From: Sisyra terminalis
Lineage: Eukaryota > Arthropoda > Insecta > Neuroptera > Sisyridae
Direction: 5' to 3'
NCBI GenBank assembly: GCA_958496175.1
Contig: OY292274.1
Coordinates: 69,264,630 to 69,328,629, forward strand
Length of the DNA stretch: 64,000 bases
In this document: positions 39,681 to 51,540 of the stretch, piece after piece
How the letters are laid out: each line of letters opens with the position of its first letter
Numbering within the stretch: position 1 is the first letter of the stretch
The notes under the pieces: generated by a model
The model's database searches: none
Told to the model about the DNA's origin: nothing
What the model saw: only the letters and a program-made list of their open reading frames with translations
Made by a program: the position numbers and the translations under genes

Positions 39681-39853
39681 ACATTGCCCAATAGAAAAAC
39701 AAGTAGGTCAAAGGATTTTCCTAATTAACAATGTGGTCAAATGGTTCTCTTGTTGAAATTTTCTCATATTAGTTGGGGGAAAAAAGTAAATTTTAGTTCC
39801 ACCAGTTTGGGTTTCAAATAGAAGACGAATAGAAAAGTCAGGTACCCTGATGA

Positions 39854-40016
39854 CAAGGTTTATAAAATACACAGGTGGCCTCATGGTGGCTACGTGATGG
39901 ATACGTGACGTATCCAGAAGAAATTCGTACATATCTTCAGACTGGCCAATTTCAAAATTCTTCGTATGACGTCATTTTTTTTTTAATGGAGCAACCTGTG
40001 TAATTTACAAACCTTG
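39854..40016. mobile_element. hAT-like MITE, copy A
   Basis: A 163-bp element bounded by inverted CAAGGTTTATAAAATACACA and its near complement TGTGTAATTTACAAACCTTG. The interior (GTGACGTATCCAGAAGAAAT, then TCGTATGACGTCAT) matches copy B at 46674. The target duplication is not clear for this copy. Confidence 0.85.
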
Positions 40017-40194
40017 CCCAGATGGTACCCTAAAGGATGGGGTACCCTACGAGGATTGAAGTAGTACAGAACCATCAATAGTTCACGATAGATCAAGATG
40101 GGTGTAAATCAATGATTGTTCAGTTGGTCCACTATTAATATTTAAAGGCAAAAGTTCCCACCGATTGGAACTTAAAAGCACACTATAGAACAGT

Positions 40195-40345
40195 GGTTCT
40201 TAAGGGGCCGATCATAAAATACGTCACGCTAAAATAAGCTTTTTCTGACCCCCTCCCCCCATTGTCACGGTGTGTCACACTTTCTGTAACCCCCCTAGAA
40301 ATATTTCGTCACAAAACTAAGACCCCCACTCCCCCTGAATATGAT
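40195..40345. repeat. GTCACG/CCCCCTCCCCC-type dispersed repeat fragment
   Basis: GGGGCCGATCATAAAATACGTCACGC is followed by CCCCCTCCCCCC, TTGTCACGGTGTGTCAC and ACCCCCACTCCCCC. This composition (TACGTCAC plus C-rich runs) is typical of a short dispersed repeat family seen widely in insect genomes. Confidence 0.5.
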
Positions 40346-40439
40346 AAATTTCAATTAAAAATGCACAAACTTCTATATATTTAAAAACTATATATTTAAT
40401 ATTTACTAAATACGAAATTCAATTCAATGAAATAAAGCT

Positions 40440-42156
40440 TAATTCAATTCAAGCTCTTAATATTAATATTAAGAGGTGCCGCATCGGAAATTTCGATTTT
40501 CCATTTAAATAACATGGGAACCATATTCTCTTGCATTTTGGAATTTTATAGCTCACGTTGTTGACAATATTTCGGAATGACCAAGGTATATTCTTGTAGA
40601 AAATTGAACGATCTACAAAAAAGGTCTTTGTACAAGTTTTTGATATATTTATTCCTTCAAAAGTTATTCGAGGTCAAAGTTGAACTAAAAAGAAATTTTA
40701 ATATTTCTTCAATTTTTTGAGATACAACCATCAATTTTATAGGATTTTATTTGTAGAGCAATTTTTTTTCTATAACTAATCTCTATAAAAGTTTTTGATA
40801 TTTTTCACAGGTCCTAAGTTATTTAATTAAAATAAACATAATAATTTTTATGTTAAAAATATAATAATTCAGGGAATTTTCAGTTTAATGTAAATAACTT
40901 AGGACCTGTGAAAAATATCAAAAACTTTTATGGAGATAAGTTATAGAAAAAAAAGTGCTCTACAAAAAATGTCCTATAAAATTTTCTCATAAAATTGATG
41001 GTTGCGTCAAAAAATTGAAAAAATATTTAAATTTCCTTTTAGTTCAACTTTGACCTCGAATAACTTTTGAAGGAATAAATATATCAAAAACTTGTACGAG
41101 ACCCTTTCTGTAGATCGTTCAATTTTCTACAAGAATATACCTTGATCATTTCGAAATATTGTCACCAACGTGAGCTATAAAATTCCAAAGTGCAAGAGAA
41201 AATTGTATAATATTTGTAGAGCATTAAATTCCCTTCAAGAATCTATATTGTTCATTTCTATATATTTATTTTTGTTCCTCAGTTCCAAAATTCCAAAACA
41301 AAGAAGATAAATCTAAAAATTATATCAATGTTTAAAGACTGATTTTTCGGAAACGGTGTGTCTGGCAAAAATTTTCGATGGTATATTCTTGTAAAAAAAT
41401 GAACTATCTACAAAAAAGGTCTCGTACAAGTTTTTGATATATTTATTCTTTCCAAAGTTATTCGAGGTCAACGTTGAACTAAAGAGAAATTTTAATATTT
41501 TTTCAATTTTTTGACGCAACCATCAATTTTGCGAGAAAATTTTTTAGGACAGTTTTTGTAGAGCACTTTTTTTCATATAACTTATCTCAGTAAAAGTTTT
41601 TGATATTTTTTACAGGTCCTAAGTTATTTGCATTAAACTGAAAATTCCCTGAATTATTACATTTTTAACATAAAAATTATTATTTTCAGTTTAATGCAAA
41701 TAACGTAGGACCTGTGAAAAATATCAAAAACTTTTATAGAGATAAGTTATAAAAAAAAAAGTGCTCTACAAAAAATGTCCTATAAAATTGATGGTTGCAT
41801 CTCAAAAAATTGAAAAAATATTAAAATTTCTCTTTAGTCGAACTTTGACCTCGAATAACTTTTGAATGAATAAATATATCAAAAACTGGTACGAGACCTT
41901 TTTTGTAGATCGTTCAATTTTCTACAAGAATATATCTTGGTCATTCCGAAATCATGTCACCAACGTGAGCTATAAAATTCCAAAGTGCAAGAGAATATTG
42001 TTCCCACGTTATTTAAATGTAAAATCGAAATTTCCGATGCGGCACCTCTTAATATTAAGAGCTTAAAATTTCACAGAATATTTTTTTTGTCATTCCCAAC
42101 AATATTTTCGATATAATTAAGAAAAAAAAATTTATAATTTTTTTTGAATCAGTCTA
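40440..42156. mobile_element. Nested foldback element, family A
   Basis: The outer arms AAGCTCTTAATATTAATATT (40450 region) and TTAATATTAAGAGCTTAAAA (about 42048) are inverted. Two inner palindromes centre near 40850 and 41660. Shared blocks are TTATTCGAGGTCAAAGTTGAA, GATATTTTTCACAGGTCC and TGTAGAGCACTTTTTT. The right end GAATCAGTCTATGATG mirrors the left end of the 54818 copy. A segment near 41220-41340 matches the TAGACTGGGCC family (esterase introns), so this copy is chimeric. No protein is encoded. Confidence 0.8.
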
Positions 42157-42453
42157 TGATGCAACCAATCCAGGGGAATGACATATCCAAATTAAAATCG
42201 ATATGGTTTCTAAAATAATTACGAAAGAGATTTCGATTATATTGATGTTTTATAAATTTTTGGCTATTAACAATAAAATAAGAGTATCAAATTGGTTTCC
42301 TAAGAAAAATTTCGCATACATATTCAGAGCTATACTCTTTGAAATGCATTTCATCCCAATTGCATTGTTGTCCAATGAAAAAAAAAAACGTACTAAAGTT
42401 TCTTAGAAAAATGCTCTGCGAAGCAGAGCAGAAGAAAAATTTAAAATTAACTG

Positions 42454-42770
42454 TAATAATTAAATTGTGGGCAATAAGGACGAAGCTTCTAGTGGAATAT
42501 TATTTATTTAATCGCCAACGTTTCGTTAGGCATTCCTAACTTCTTCAGGGCTCAAAATTAAAAATTACTCTCCACAAATGTCAAAAAAATAAGCTGTAAA
42601 ATTACTCAACTGGTAGTTTTCATGGTTCTACCAGTTGAGTCATTTTACAGCATATTTTTATGACATTTGTGAAGAAATTTTTTAATTTTGAGCCCTGAAG
42701 AAGTCAGTAATGCCTAACGAAACGTTGGCGATTAAATAAATAATATTTATTGCCCACAATTTAATTATTA
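42454..42770. repeat. 317-bp palindrome with retroelement-tail motif
   Basis: Both arms contain CTGAAGA, a 6-bp hairpin (intact in the left arm: GTTAGG, loop AATG, CCTAAC), then GAAACGTTGGCGATTAAAT, in opposite orientation around a centre near 42616. The arms extend to TAATAATTAAATTGTGGGCA at both ends. The left arm has about 20 extra bases. The CTGAAGA...GAAAC layout resembles tails of Penelope-like or related retroelements. Confidence 0.7.
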
Positions 42771-44107
42771 TATTTAAAAAGACACGGTCGTAAACGTAAC
42801 GTTACTTTTCAAAGAAATAACCCGAAATCCCTAAAAAATTTCCACCACAACAATCATATTATCCTCTCTGGTCAAACCAAGTCGAATCCCATTGTTCATT
42901 GTTTGTTTAAACCCAAGTTTCCACTGCATGATGTATACGACGATTACATGCGACGTTAAGTATAAATATTCATAGGGAATAGTATGTGAAAATGAATATG
43001 GAATGGAAATGGGAAATCCCCTTTTGCAGCTAATGTCCCAAACAAAATCCTCTGCACCATTGGCTACACGGCTGGCGGCCGGCGGCGGGCGCTCCTCAAT
43101 GCGGATCATCGCAACTTAACCCTAATATGATTCACCCTCCACTAAATCACCCCACTGTCAATAAAAAACATTACCATAATTAATTCCACAACAATCAGGT
43201 CAATCAAATCTTCCAGATGACTCGGCGAATGTTTTTCAATTCAACAAAATTCCCATCCATTTTACCCATTAGGTATCTGCCAATTGTAAATTTTAATAAT
43301 TTTCAAACGCAAAATCTATGACACAATGCAGCGGGGGATATACCCTCAAGTTACCACCCATATTAATAACTCGATATATAATATCCGATCAGCCCAAAGA
43401 CCTTCGCAATAATTACTAAAGCATTGAAAACATTAATCAAGTTGAAAAACAATATCACTAATTGAACAATTGTTGCAATTGTAAAAAGGAAAAGTGTAAC
43501 GATTCAAAGAAAAAAAATGCAAAAAGTAATTTGTTTGAAATGGCAACAATTTGTTGTTGTAGAAATTAACTGTCCGTTTCTTTTGCACATTGCCAATAAT
43601 TTAATAATAATAATAATGCGTTTCTATATCGATTGCATAGCAAATGCAATTATTACACGACTATAATATGATATAAGGAAATTAATTTGATTCGATGTCT
43701 TGCACTATTTTGCTGTTAAAATTGGTAGTATTTTATGAAAGTAAATATTTTTAAAACAAAATGATTAATTATGGACATCTTAACAATGTAATTCCCCTGG
43801 GTTTGATTGGTTCCGTTGAAAACAATTTATACAACGGGTAAAAAGTACCTTTGGTTTTTGCTAAATAAAACTGAGGAAAAATAAATAAATTTTAATGCTT
43901 GATTGGATTCAATCAAGTTCATTTACAATTGAATACCGCAAAAAAAAAATCACCACTAGTGCAACAATGAAAAAAGGACATAGGATATTTGATTCATAAT
44001 GTTAGAGTATGTTGGTACTATTAAGATACAATAATTCGGCAAGTTTCAGATTCCTATGTATTACCGATTCTTCAATAATCCAAAAAAGCTGGAAATCAGG
44101 AAAAAAA
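42771..44107. other. Unassigned spacer with a short GC-rich patch
   Basis: A GC-rich patch (about 43070-43110, CGGCCGGCGGCGGGC) begins a 92-codon minus-strand frame (43109-42831, ATG start). I do not recognise it and treat it as doubtful. The motif CCAGGGGAATTACATT occurs here on the minus strand (about 43787-43802). Confidence 0.35.
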
Positions 44108-44630
44108 ATTTTTTCTCAGAAACTTGTAAATCGATTTACTTGAGTTTTGAATATGTTATAGGGGTTGATGGTGGTAGCTTCTAGAAAAAAAATGAGCTTT
44201 TTCTTTTAATTGTAATTTTTCACTATGATAAAATTTTGGTACAATTACAAAACTATTTTTTTTTGGATCCCCCATCCAATTTCCTTTAAAGTTATGTGTT
44301 TTTTAAATTTTAAAAAAACGGTACGCCATATTAAAAAAAAAAAACAGTTTTTAATTTTTTTCAATATGGCGTATCGTTTTTTTAAAATTTAAAAAACACA
44401 TAACTTTAAAGGAAATTGGATGGGGGATCCAAAAAAAATAGTTTTGTAATTGTACCAAAATTTTATCATAGTGAAAAATTACAATTAAAAGAAAAAGCTC
44501 TCTTTTTTCAAGGATCTTATAAACCGATAAAGCTCTTAATTTTTTTTCTAGAACCTACCACCATCAACCCCTATAACATATTCAAAACTCAAGTAAATCG
44601 ATTTACAAGTTTCTGAGAATTTTTTTTAAG
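44108..44630. repeat. Near-perfect palindrome, ~520 bp
   Basis: The left arm begins CTCAGAAACTTGTAAATCGA. The right arm ends TCGATTTACAAGTTTCTGAG. The arms (about 230 bp and 280 bp) include CTTTAAAGTTATGTG and its complement and meet near 44340 around TTAATATGGCG-type sequence. Such a structure would fold into one long hairpin. No terminal duplication found. Confidence 0.88.
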
Positions 44631-45368
44631 ATCTCGTATTACAAAATAGTAAGATATAAAATTAAAATTCATTTTTGTTATGGTTTTTGTCAGTATGGAT
44701 TCCAGTTTATGGAAATAATTTAAATTGTAAGCTAAAGTGGAATGCATATAATCCAAAAGTCAACTGTTGATATGAAATAACATATTAAAGCTTAAAGTCC
44801 AAAATTTGAACAAGAGAATCTGGCAGGTAGAAAAACGTCATTAAGATAACCAGTTTCAGGTATTTATTATTTGTTGCCAATTATAAATACATTAACACCT
44901 AATTCCGAATTCATTAGTGACACCTTTGAATCAACCTTTTTCACACATTTTGGACTTCAAGCTTCTATTTTGTTATCTCATACCACCCGCTGAAATCAGG
45001 TAAGAAATTCCATTCAATTTCACACCAGCTTGGAATTCAAGCCGGTTTCGGTCACAATATTATGGATCAAAGGTTGATAATTTGAACGTAAATATCTTCT
45101 ACCTGCATTCTTTCGTACAATTCAACAACAGGTTTAATGATTTTGATAATATTTTGTTTTCAGATACTTGTTGATGTTTCGCCCCAAAAAAAAAAGGATA
45201 CAAAAGGTCACAAACAAGTCCAATTTAAATAGCTGTTCCAATATTTTATTCTGATTTTTTTGGTCCCATCGTGAAATTTTGTGGGAAATACCAAAAAAAA
45301 AAAATTCCCTGAAAGTTTGAGGCCTTAATATTAATTTTAAGTCCTCGACCAAGACGTGTAAAGATTTC
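44631..45368. other. AT-rich spacer
   Basis: No gene or repeat family recognised. Confidence 0.5.
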
Positions 45369-45903
45369 CCATTGAAAATACACGGAAACTCTGATTTTTT
45401 ATTTTTAAATTTCTATATCTCAGCGGCAATTCATGGGATCGCTTTTACCGAAGATGATTTTTTCTCAGAATTAAACGCTCTACAAAAGTGCCCATTGCGA
45501 CAAAGTCGTAACTCACACCGGTGAGGTAGTACGGGCCACTGAACCTGATTTTTCCATAAAATTCGCGTTTTTTTGCATTTATCTCGTAAATAACAAGAGC
45601 TACGGAAAAATTATAAATGAAAACTTGTAGAGAATTTGATTTCCTACAAAAAAGTTCCTGTAGACCAAATCGCGAAGATCAATATTAAACGAGATATTAA
45701 GCCTTGAATTTTATGGAAAAATCAGGTTCAGTGGCCAGTACTACCTCACCGGTGTGAGTTACGACTTTGTCGCAATGGGCACTTTTGTAGAGAGCGTTTA
45801 ATTCTGAGAAAAAAACATCTTCGGTAAAAGCGATCCCATGAAATGCCGCTGAGATATAGAAATTTAAAAATAAAAAATCAGAGTTTCCGTGTATTTTCAA
45901 TGG
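45369..45903. repeat. Inverted repeat, ~197-bp arms around a 140-bp spacer
   Basis: The left arm runs from CCATTGAAAATACACGGAAA (45369) to about 45566, and the right arm from about 45707 to TTTCCGTGTATTTTCAATGG (45903). Arms share GTGCCCATTGCGACAAAGTC and TCACACCGGTGAGGTAGTAC with few mismatches. The spacer contains TTTGATTTCCTACAAAAAAG, similar in style to other foldback families here. Confidence 0.88.
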
Positions 45904-46435
45904 TATATATTAATTCCGTGTATATTCAATGGTGTATATTATTACTATTACTTTTTTTTTCAATAATATTTCCTTACTGAGCAACGTTAAGGATCAATTT
46001 ACAACAATTTTGTAAAAAAAAAGTTTACTGTCAGATTATTATCTATAAAAACATTTATATTTCAAACAGGCAATTTTTTGTACTTTAAATTAAATTACTG
46101 TGCTTTTTAATAGTTCAACTAAAAATATTAATACATATCATTTTTTAACTTTTTAATTCCTTTTCAATGATATATAACTCGCCTATCTAAAGTAATTTTT
46201 TTTTCATCCCTCAGTTTTTACGAAGGGGGTACATTCCCTTATTATTTTTAATGAATGATAAATAGCCTAACGTGTGTGGGTAATTGTGTTGAATCTTAAA
46301 ATAAAGTTTCATTAAATTCGATTGTTCCGTTCTTTAGTTAAATCACCAGCGCACGCGATGTAAGAAAGTTTTTTGGTAATTTTTCTCACACATTATTGGA
46401 GTTTTAGTATGGATTCCTAATTTTTTTGAAAATGT
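45904..46435. other. AT-rich spacer
   Basis: No gene recognised. CGCGATGTAAGAAAGTTTTT (46358) recurs at 46551, flanking the retroelement tail between them. Confidence 0.45.
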
Positions 46436-46550
46436 AATATAGCCTATGTTCACCGGAAATAGTGTAGCTTTCCAACAGTGAAAGAATTTTTCAAATTGGT
46501 CCAGTAGTTTCGGAGCCTATTCAAATCAAACAAACAAACAATTCTTTCCT
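46436..46550 (+). mobile_element. RTE-type non-LTR retrotransposon 3' end
   Basis: AATATAGCCTATGTTCACCG, then TAGTGTAGCTTTCCAACAGT, GGTCCAGTAGTTTCGGAG and a (CAAA)n-like tail make up the classic 3' end of RTE-related elements in insects. A 30-bp direct repeat (CGCGATGTAAGAAAG...) borders it on both sides (46358 and 46551) but is too long and too far away to be an ordinary target duplication. Confidence 0.75.
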
Positions 46551-46673
46551 CGCGATGTAAGAAAGTTTTTTGGTAATTTTTTGATTTTAGAAGATCAAAA
46601 AATTTTAAATTTGTTTTTCTTTGATTTCTCTGAAGTTACCAACGATTGCCAAACCAGCAAAGTCTACTAGAAA

Positions 46674-46830
46674 CCAAGGTTTGTAAAATACACAGGTGGT
46701 CTCATGTGCTACGTGACGTATCCAGAAGAAATTCGTACATATCTTCAGACTGATTCGAAATTTCAAAATTCTTCGTATGACGTCATGTTTTTTTTGCTAA
46801 TGGGACAACCTGTGTAATTCATAAACCTTG
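46674..46830. mobile_element. hAT-like MITE, copy B, with 8-bp target duplication
   Basis: Terminal inverted repeats are CAAGGTTTGTAAAATACACA and TGTGTAATTCATAAACCTTG. The flanks repeat ACTAGAAA (46666-46673 and 46831-46838). An 8-bp duplication and CAAGG ends are hallmarks of the hAT superfamily. With no coding sequence it must be mobilised in trans. Confidence 0.9.
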
Positions 46831-47079
46831 ACTAGAAATTACACGAAGAATTCATCCAAAGAAATGCAATTATTGTTCTCCGTATGATTCCAATTAAAAA
46901 AAAAAACCAGTGCGTCGATTATATTGTTACGTTCTATAAAATGAAAATTAAATGTTTCGCAAAGTAGTAAAAAAATAAATAAAAAAACGTAAGATACGCA
47001 ATGAATTCGTTCCAATTTTCACCCACATGAGAGAAAAATAATGATGGAAAAAGAAGAAAACTGAATGTTAGGTTGGTCC

Positions 47080-47750
47080 GTAGCCGTCAACCTACATAAG
47101 CAATGAACGATAATCGTTTGGTCGACGGACCGGCGGCGCGAAACAAGAAAAAGTCTCTCTCGATCGAGAATGAACGAACGAACGAAAAAGAGAGGTGGGC
47201 AAATCGCAAGTTTACGTTTTCCAAGTGTTGGTCACGGGTGTTCGGTAGCGCCACCTCGAGCTCAAGTGGTCAGTTTGTTGCGGGGTTACAACCACCACCG
47301 ACAGTCAGTCCGCTAATATCCATACAACAACCACCCTCCTCCACTTATTATACCTAAGTATTAGAATAATATCATTTCAGACTAGACCACTTCTTCGTCT
47401 TCAAGGTGCTAGTGTACGATCGAACCTCGGCCATGTTGTTGTCGTTCTTCTTGGTCACTTGTTACCCCTGTAATCCGCCGTGCCACTATTAGCCCTTTCG
47501 TCGTACTTCACGTCTTCACTCCACAATCAACCATGTAGTCAACTCAAATTTTCCACCCCCCAAAACAAAAAAAAATAATAAATCATTTTTCCCATTGTTA
47601 CCGTGGCTCAGTTTATCACATTGTTGTTGTGTTTTGGCGGTGAACGTTACTTCGCTTTCGGTTGCAATTTCAAAAGAAAAAGTGCAAGTTTTCCGTTGAT
47701 TTTCCACCGCAAGTGATGGATTAATTTACACACATTTCATCAGTCAACTA
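47080..47750 (+). promoter_or_regulatory. Putative promoter and first noncoding exon
   Basis: This block is markedly GC-richer than its surroundings. It contains TGGTCAGTTTG at 47267-47277, which fits the insect initiator TCAGTY with +1 near 47272, and it ends at CAACTA followed by GTAAGTATT (donor at 47751). An 84-codon frame (47103-47357, ATG start) crosses the start site and is probably not coding, though its Ser/Pro-rich end leaves some doubt. If this is exon 1, the repeat-filled sequence to the right would be a long first intron and the coding exons lie outside the window. Confidence 0.5.
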
Positions 47751-48049
47751 GTAAGTATTAAAAAAAAATTTCCCACTAGTGTAAAGTATTTTTTCGTCGC
47801 AGAGTTCGAGGTCATTAACTGGCCTTAATTTATTTGGGACACTTCGACCAAGATTGATTTACTTCTTGTTTTTTTTTGCACTCAACAATTAGCCGACTAA
47901 TATTAGAACTTTGTAACAATGGAAATGTTCAATTTGTAGGTCAGGCACTACAATAAAATTTATGTAAAATTTATCGATCTGACGAAATTATTTTCGCCGC
48001 GGTTATGAATTGAATATGTGCTTGGACCATTGGTGCAACAGTTTACCCC

Positions 48050-51000
48050 AAAAAAAAAAGCTTCAATATTGAGCTTTTTTTAAACGTTTAAATCGAAAAG
48101 TTTTGCGAATCAAAACTATTAGCGGAAATTGAAAAGCATTGTTGAAGATATAATGATCCATCTAAGTTTTTCGTTGGACGTAAACATTTGGATGGAATTC
48201 CACCTGTTCAAATAAAAACTATCTATGCAATTGATTTTTTCGTTAATTTTTCGAAACAATTTTGGAAAATACAATGCAAGTGATTTATGCACCAAATTAA
48301 TCACAAAATTTTCTAATAAAAGCTTCAATATTGAGCTTTTCTCCTCACTTATTTTAACAATGTTTAAATATTTTAAATCGTAAAGTTTTGCGATTAAAAA
48401 CTATTGGCGGAAACTAAAAAACATTGTTGGAGAAACAATGTTTGATCCATTTAAATTTGGTTTTTGTTGGAAGTAATCATTTGATAAAGAATGCAGTTTT
48501 CCCCATTTTGTTTCTTTGAAGTTAACTTTCCCCTGATTTCCTTGTAAAATGGATAGGCTACAAGTATAATAATGCACCAAAAATGGTTGAAACTGCACAA
48601 TAAATATGCAGTTTTAAGAAATTTTTTGCATCCCATTACATATTCTAGTGATTTAACAAACTATAAACAAAATAAAAATTAATAATATTATCAATTAAAA
48701 ATTTAAAAGAATTCCGAGTAAAAGCTCAGAAACTGAGCTTTTTTTAAATATTTTCAGCAATAATATAACAATTTTAAATGGACATCCACCTATTCGAATA
48801 AAAAATATCTATAAAATTGATTTTTCGAGTGCAAAAGAACAATTTTAGAAAATATAATGCAAATGATTTATGCATCAAATTTACCAAAAAAAATTCTGAT
48901 AAATGCTTCAATATTGAGCTTTTCTCCTCACGTATTTTAACAATGTTTAAATTTTTTAAATCGTAAACTTTTGCGATTAAAAACTATTGGCAGAAACTGA
49001 AAAGTATTGTTGGAAAAATGATGTTTGATGCATTTTAATTATGTTATTGTTGGAAGTAAACATATAATAAAAAAATGCAAGATTTGATTAAAATTCAGTT
49101 TTCCCTATTTTTTTTCTTTGAAGTTGACTTTCCCTTGATTTCCTTGTAAAATAGACAAACCATATGTAAAATAATACTCCAAAAATGGTTAAAACTGCAT
49201 ATTGTATATGCAATTTCAAAAAAATTTTTGGTTCCTCTTTCAAAATATAATAATTTAACGCCTTAAACAAAATAAAAGTTTAAATGAAAATTTTAAAGTA
49301 ATTCCTAGTAAAAGCGTAGAAACTGATCTTTTTAAAATATTTTCAGCAACAATATGTCAATTTTTTATAAACTTCCACCTGTTCGAATAAAAAGTATCTA
49401 AGCAATTGATGTTTTCGTTAATTTTTCGGAATGTTTCAATATTTTAAATCGTAAAGTTTTGCGAATAAAGCTATTGGCGAAAATTGAAAAGCATTGTTGT
49501 AGAGACAATGTTTGATGCATTTTAATTAGGTTATTGTTGGAAGTAAACATTTGACAAAAAATGCAGTTTTCCCCATTTTTTTTCTTTGAACTTGACCTTC
49601 CTCTGGTTTCCTTGTAAAATGGATAAACCATACGTACAAAAATGCATCGAAAAGGGTTATAATTGCACATTATATATGCAGTTTCACCCTAAACAAAATA
49701 ATTGTTAATAATATTGTCTATGTAAATTTTAACGGAATTTCTAGTAAATGCTCAGAATCTGAGCTTTTTTTAAAATAATTTCAGCAAATTTAACACTTTA
49801 AATAAAATAAAAATTCAAATGTAAATTTAAAGGAATTCCTAGTAGAAGCTCAGTAATTGAGCTTTTTTAAAATACTTTCAGCAACAATATGCCAATTTTT
49901 AATGGACATCCACCTGTTCGAATAATAACTATCAATAGAATTGATTTTTTGAAGGCAAAAGACTTTAGAAAAATACAATGCAACTGATTTATGCACAAAA
50001 TTTACCAAAAAAGTTTCAAATAAGAGCTTTGATATTGAGCTTTTCTCCTCACTTATTTCAACAATGTTTAAATATTTTAAATCATAAAGTTTTGCGATTA
50101 AAAACTATTGATGGAAACTAAAAAGCATTGTTGAGGAAATAATTTTTTATCCATCTAAATTTGGTTTTTGGTTGGAAGTAAACATTTGATAAAAATGCAG
50201 TTTTCCCTATTTTTTTTCTTTGAAATTGACTTTCCTTGTAAAATTGACAAATCATACGTACAATTATGCACCACAAATGGTTAAAACTGCACATTATATA
50301 TGCAGTTTCACCGTGAACAAAATTAAAGTTAATAATATTATCAATGTAAATTTCAAAGGAATTCCTAGTAAAAGCTCAGAAACCGAGCTTTTTTTAATAG
50401 TTTCAGCAGCAATTTGCCAATTTTTTATGGATATCCACCTGTTCGAATAAAAACTATCTATAGAATTGTTTTTTGGAAGGCAAAAGACTATTTAGAAAAA
50501 TACAATGCAAGTAATTTATGCATCAAAAGTTACCAAAAAACTTTCAAATAAAAGCTTCAACATTGAGCTTTTCTCCTCACTTATTTCAACAATGTTTAAA
50601 TATTTCAAATCGTCATGTTTTGCCATGAAAAATATTGGCGGAAACTAAAAAGCATTGTTGTACAATGGTTGATCAAAACAATGGTTGATGCATCTAAATT
50701 TGGTTATTGTTGGAAGAAAACATTTGATAAAAAATGCAGTTTTCCCTATTTTTTTTTCTATAAAGTGACTTTCCCCTGATTTCCTTGTAAAATGGACAAA
50801 CCACACGTACAATAATTGACCAACAATGGTTAAAACTGCACATTTTCTATGCAGTTTCGCCCTAAACAAAGTAAAAGTTGCAGCTCAGAAACTGAACTTT
50901 TTTTAAATACTTTCAGCAACAATATGCTAATTTTTATGGACTTCCACCTGTCCGAATAAAAACTACTTATGCAATTGATTTTTTCGTTGATTTTTCGAAA

Positions 51001-51540
51001 ACAATTTAGGAAAATACAATGATAGTGATTTATACACCAAATTAACCAAAAAAGTTTCAAATCAAAGTTTAATATTAAATTTTTCTCCTAATTTATTTCA
51101 ACAATGTTTAAATATTTTAAATCGTTTAATTCTTCCAATAGAAACTATTGGCGGAAACTAAAAAGCATTGTTGGAGTAACAATGTTTGATCCATCTAAAT
51201 TTGGTTTTTGTTGGAAGTAAACATTTGATAAAAATGCAGTTTTCCCTATTTTTTTTCTTTGAAATTGACTTTCCTTGTAAAATAAACAAATCATACGTAC
51301 AATAATGCACCAAAAATGGTTACAATTGCACATTTTATATGCAGTTTCACCCTAAACAAAACAAACGTTAATAATGTTATCAATGTAAATTTTAAAGGAA
51401 TTTCTAGTAAAAGCTCAGAAATTGAGCTTTTTTAAAAAATTTTCAGCAGTAATATGCCAATTTTTAAAGAATAAAAACTACTATGCAATTGATTTAACAG
51501 TTAACAATGAATTTTTGGTAGAAACTTAGCAAATGAGCTT
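48050..51540. repeat. Hairpin-rich tandem repeat, units about 510-585 bp
   Basis: CAATATTGAGCTTTTCTCCTCAC-type blocks recur near 48322, 48906, 50029, 50554 and 51067, with deleted units between. Each unit carries several short perfect inverted repeats: AAAAGCTCAGAAACTGAGCTTTTTT, GCATTGTTGGAGAAACAATG, TGCATATTGTATATGCA and the ATGCAGTTTT/ACTGCA pair. The units also contain CCACCTGTTCGAATAAAAACT. Diverged remnants continue to about 52870. No conserved frame spans the units. Confidence 0.85.

Noticed and set aside
42831..43109. 92-codon minus-strand frame beginning in a GC-rich patch
   Set aside because: It has an ATG but no recognisable domain, and the second half is compositionally like noncoding DNA. 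Left as doubtful.
48050..51540. Bacterial-style terminators or a set of microRNA genes
   Set aside because: Stems are short, repeated with the unit, and lack the ~22-nt duplex geometry of a pre-miRNA. Reported instead as a hairpin-rich repeat.
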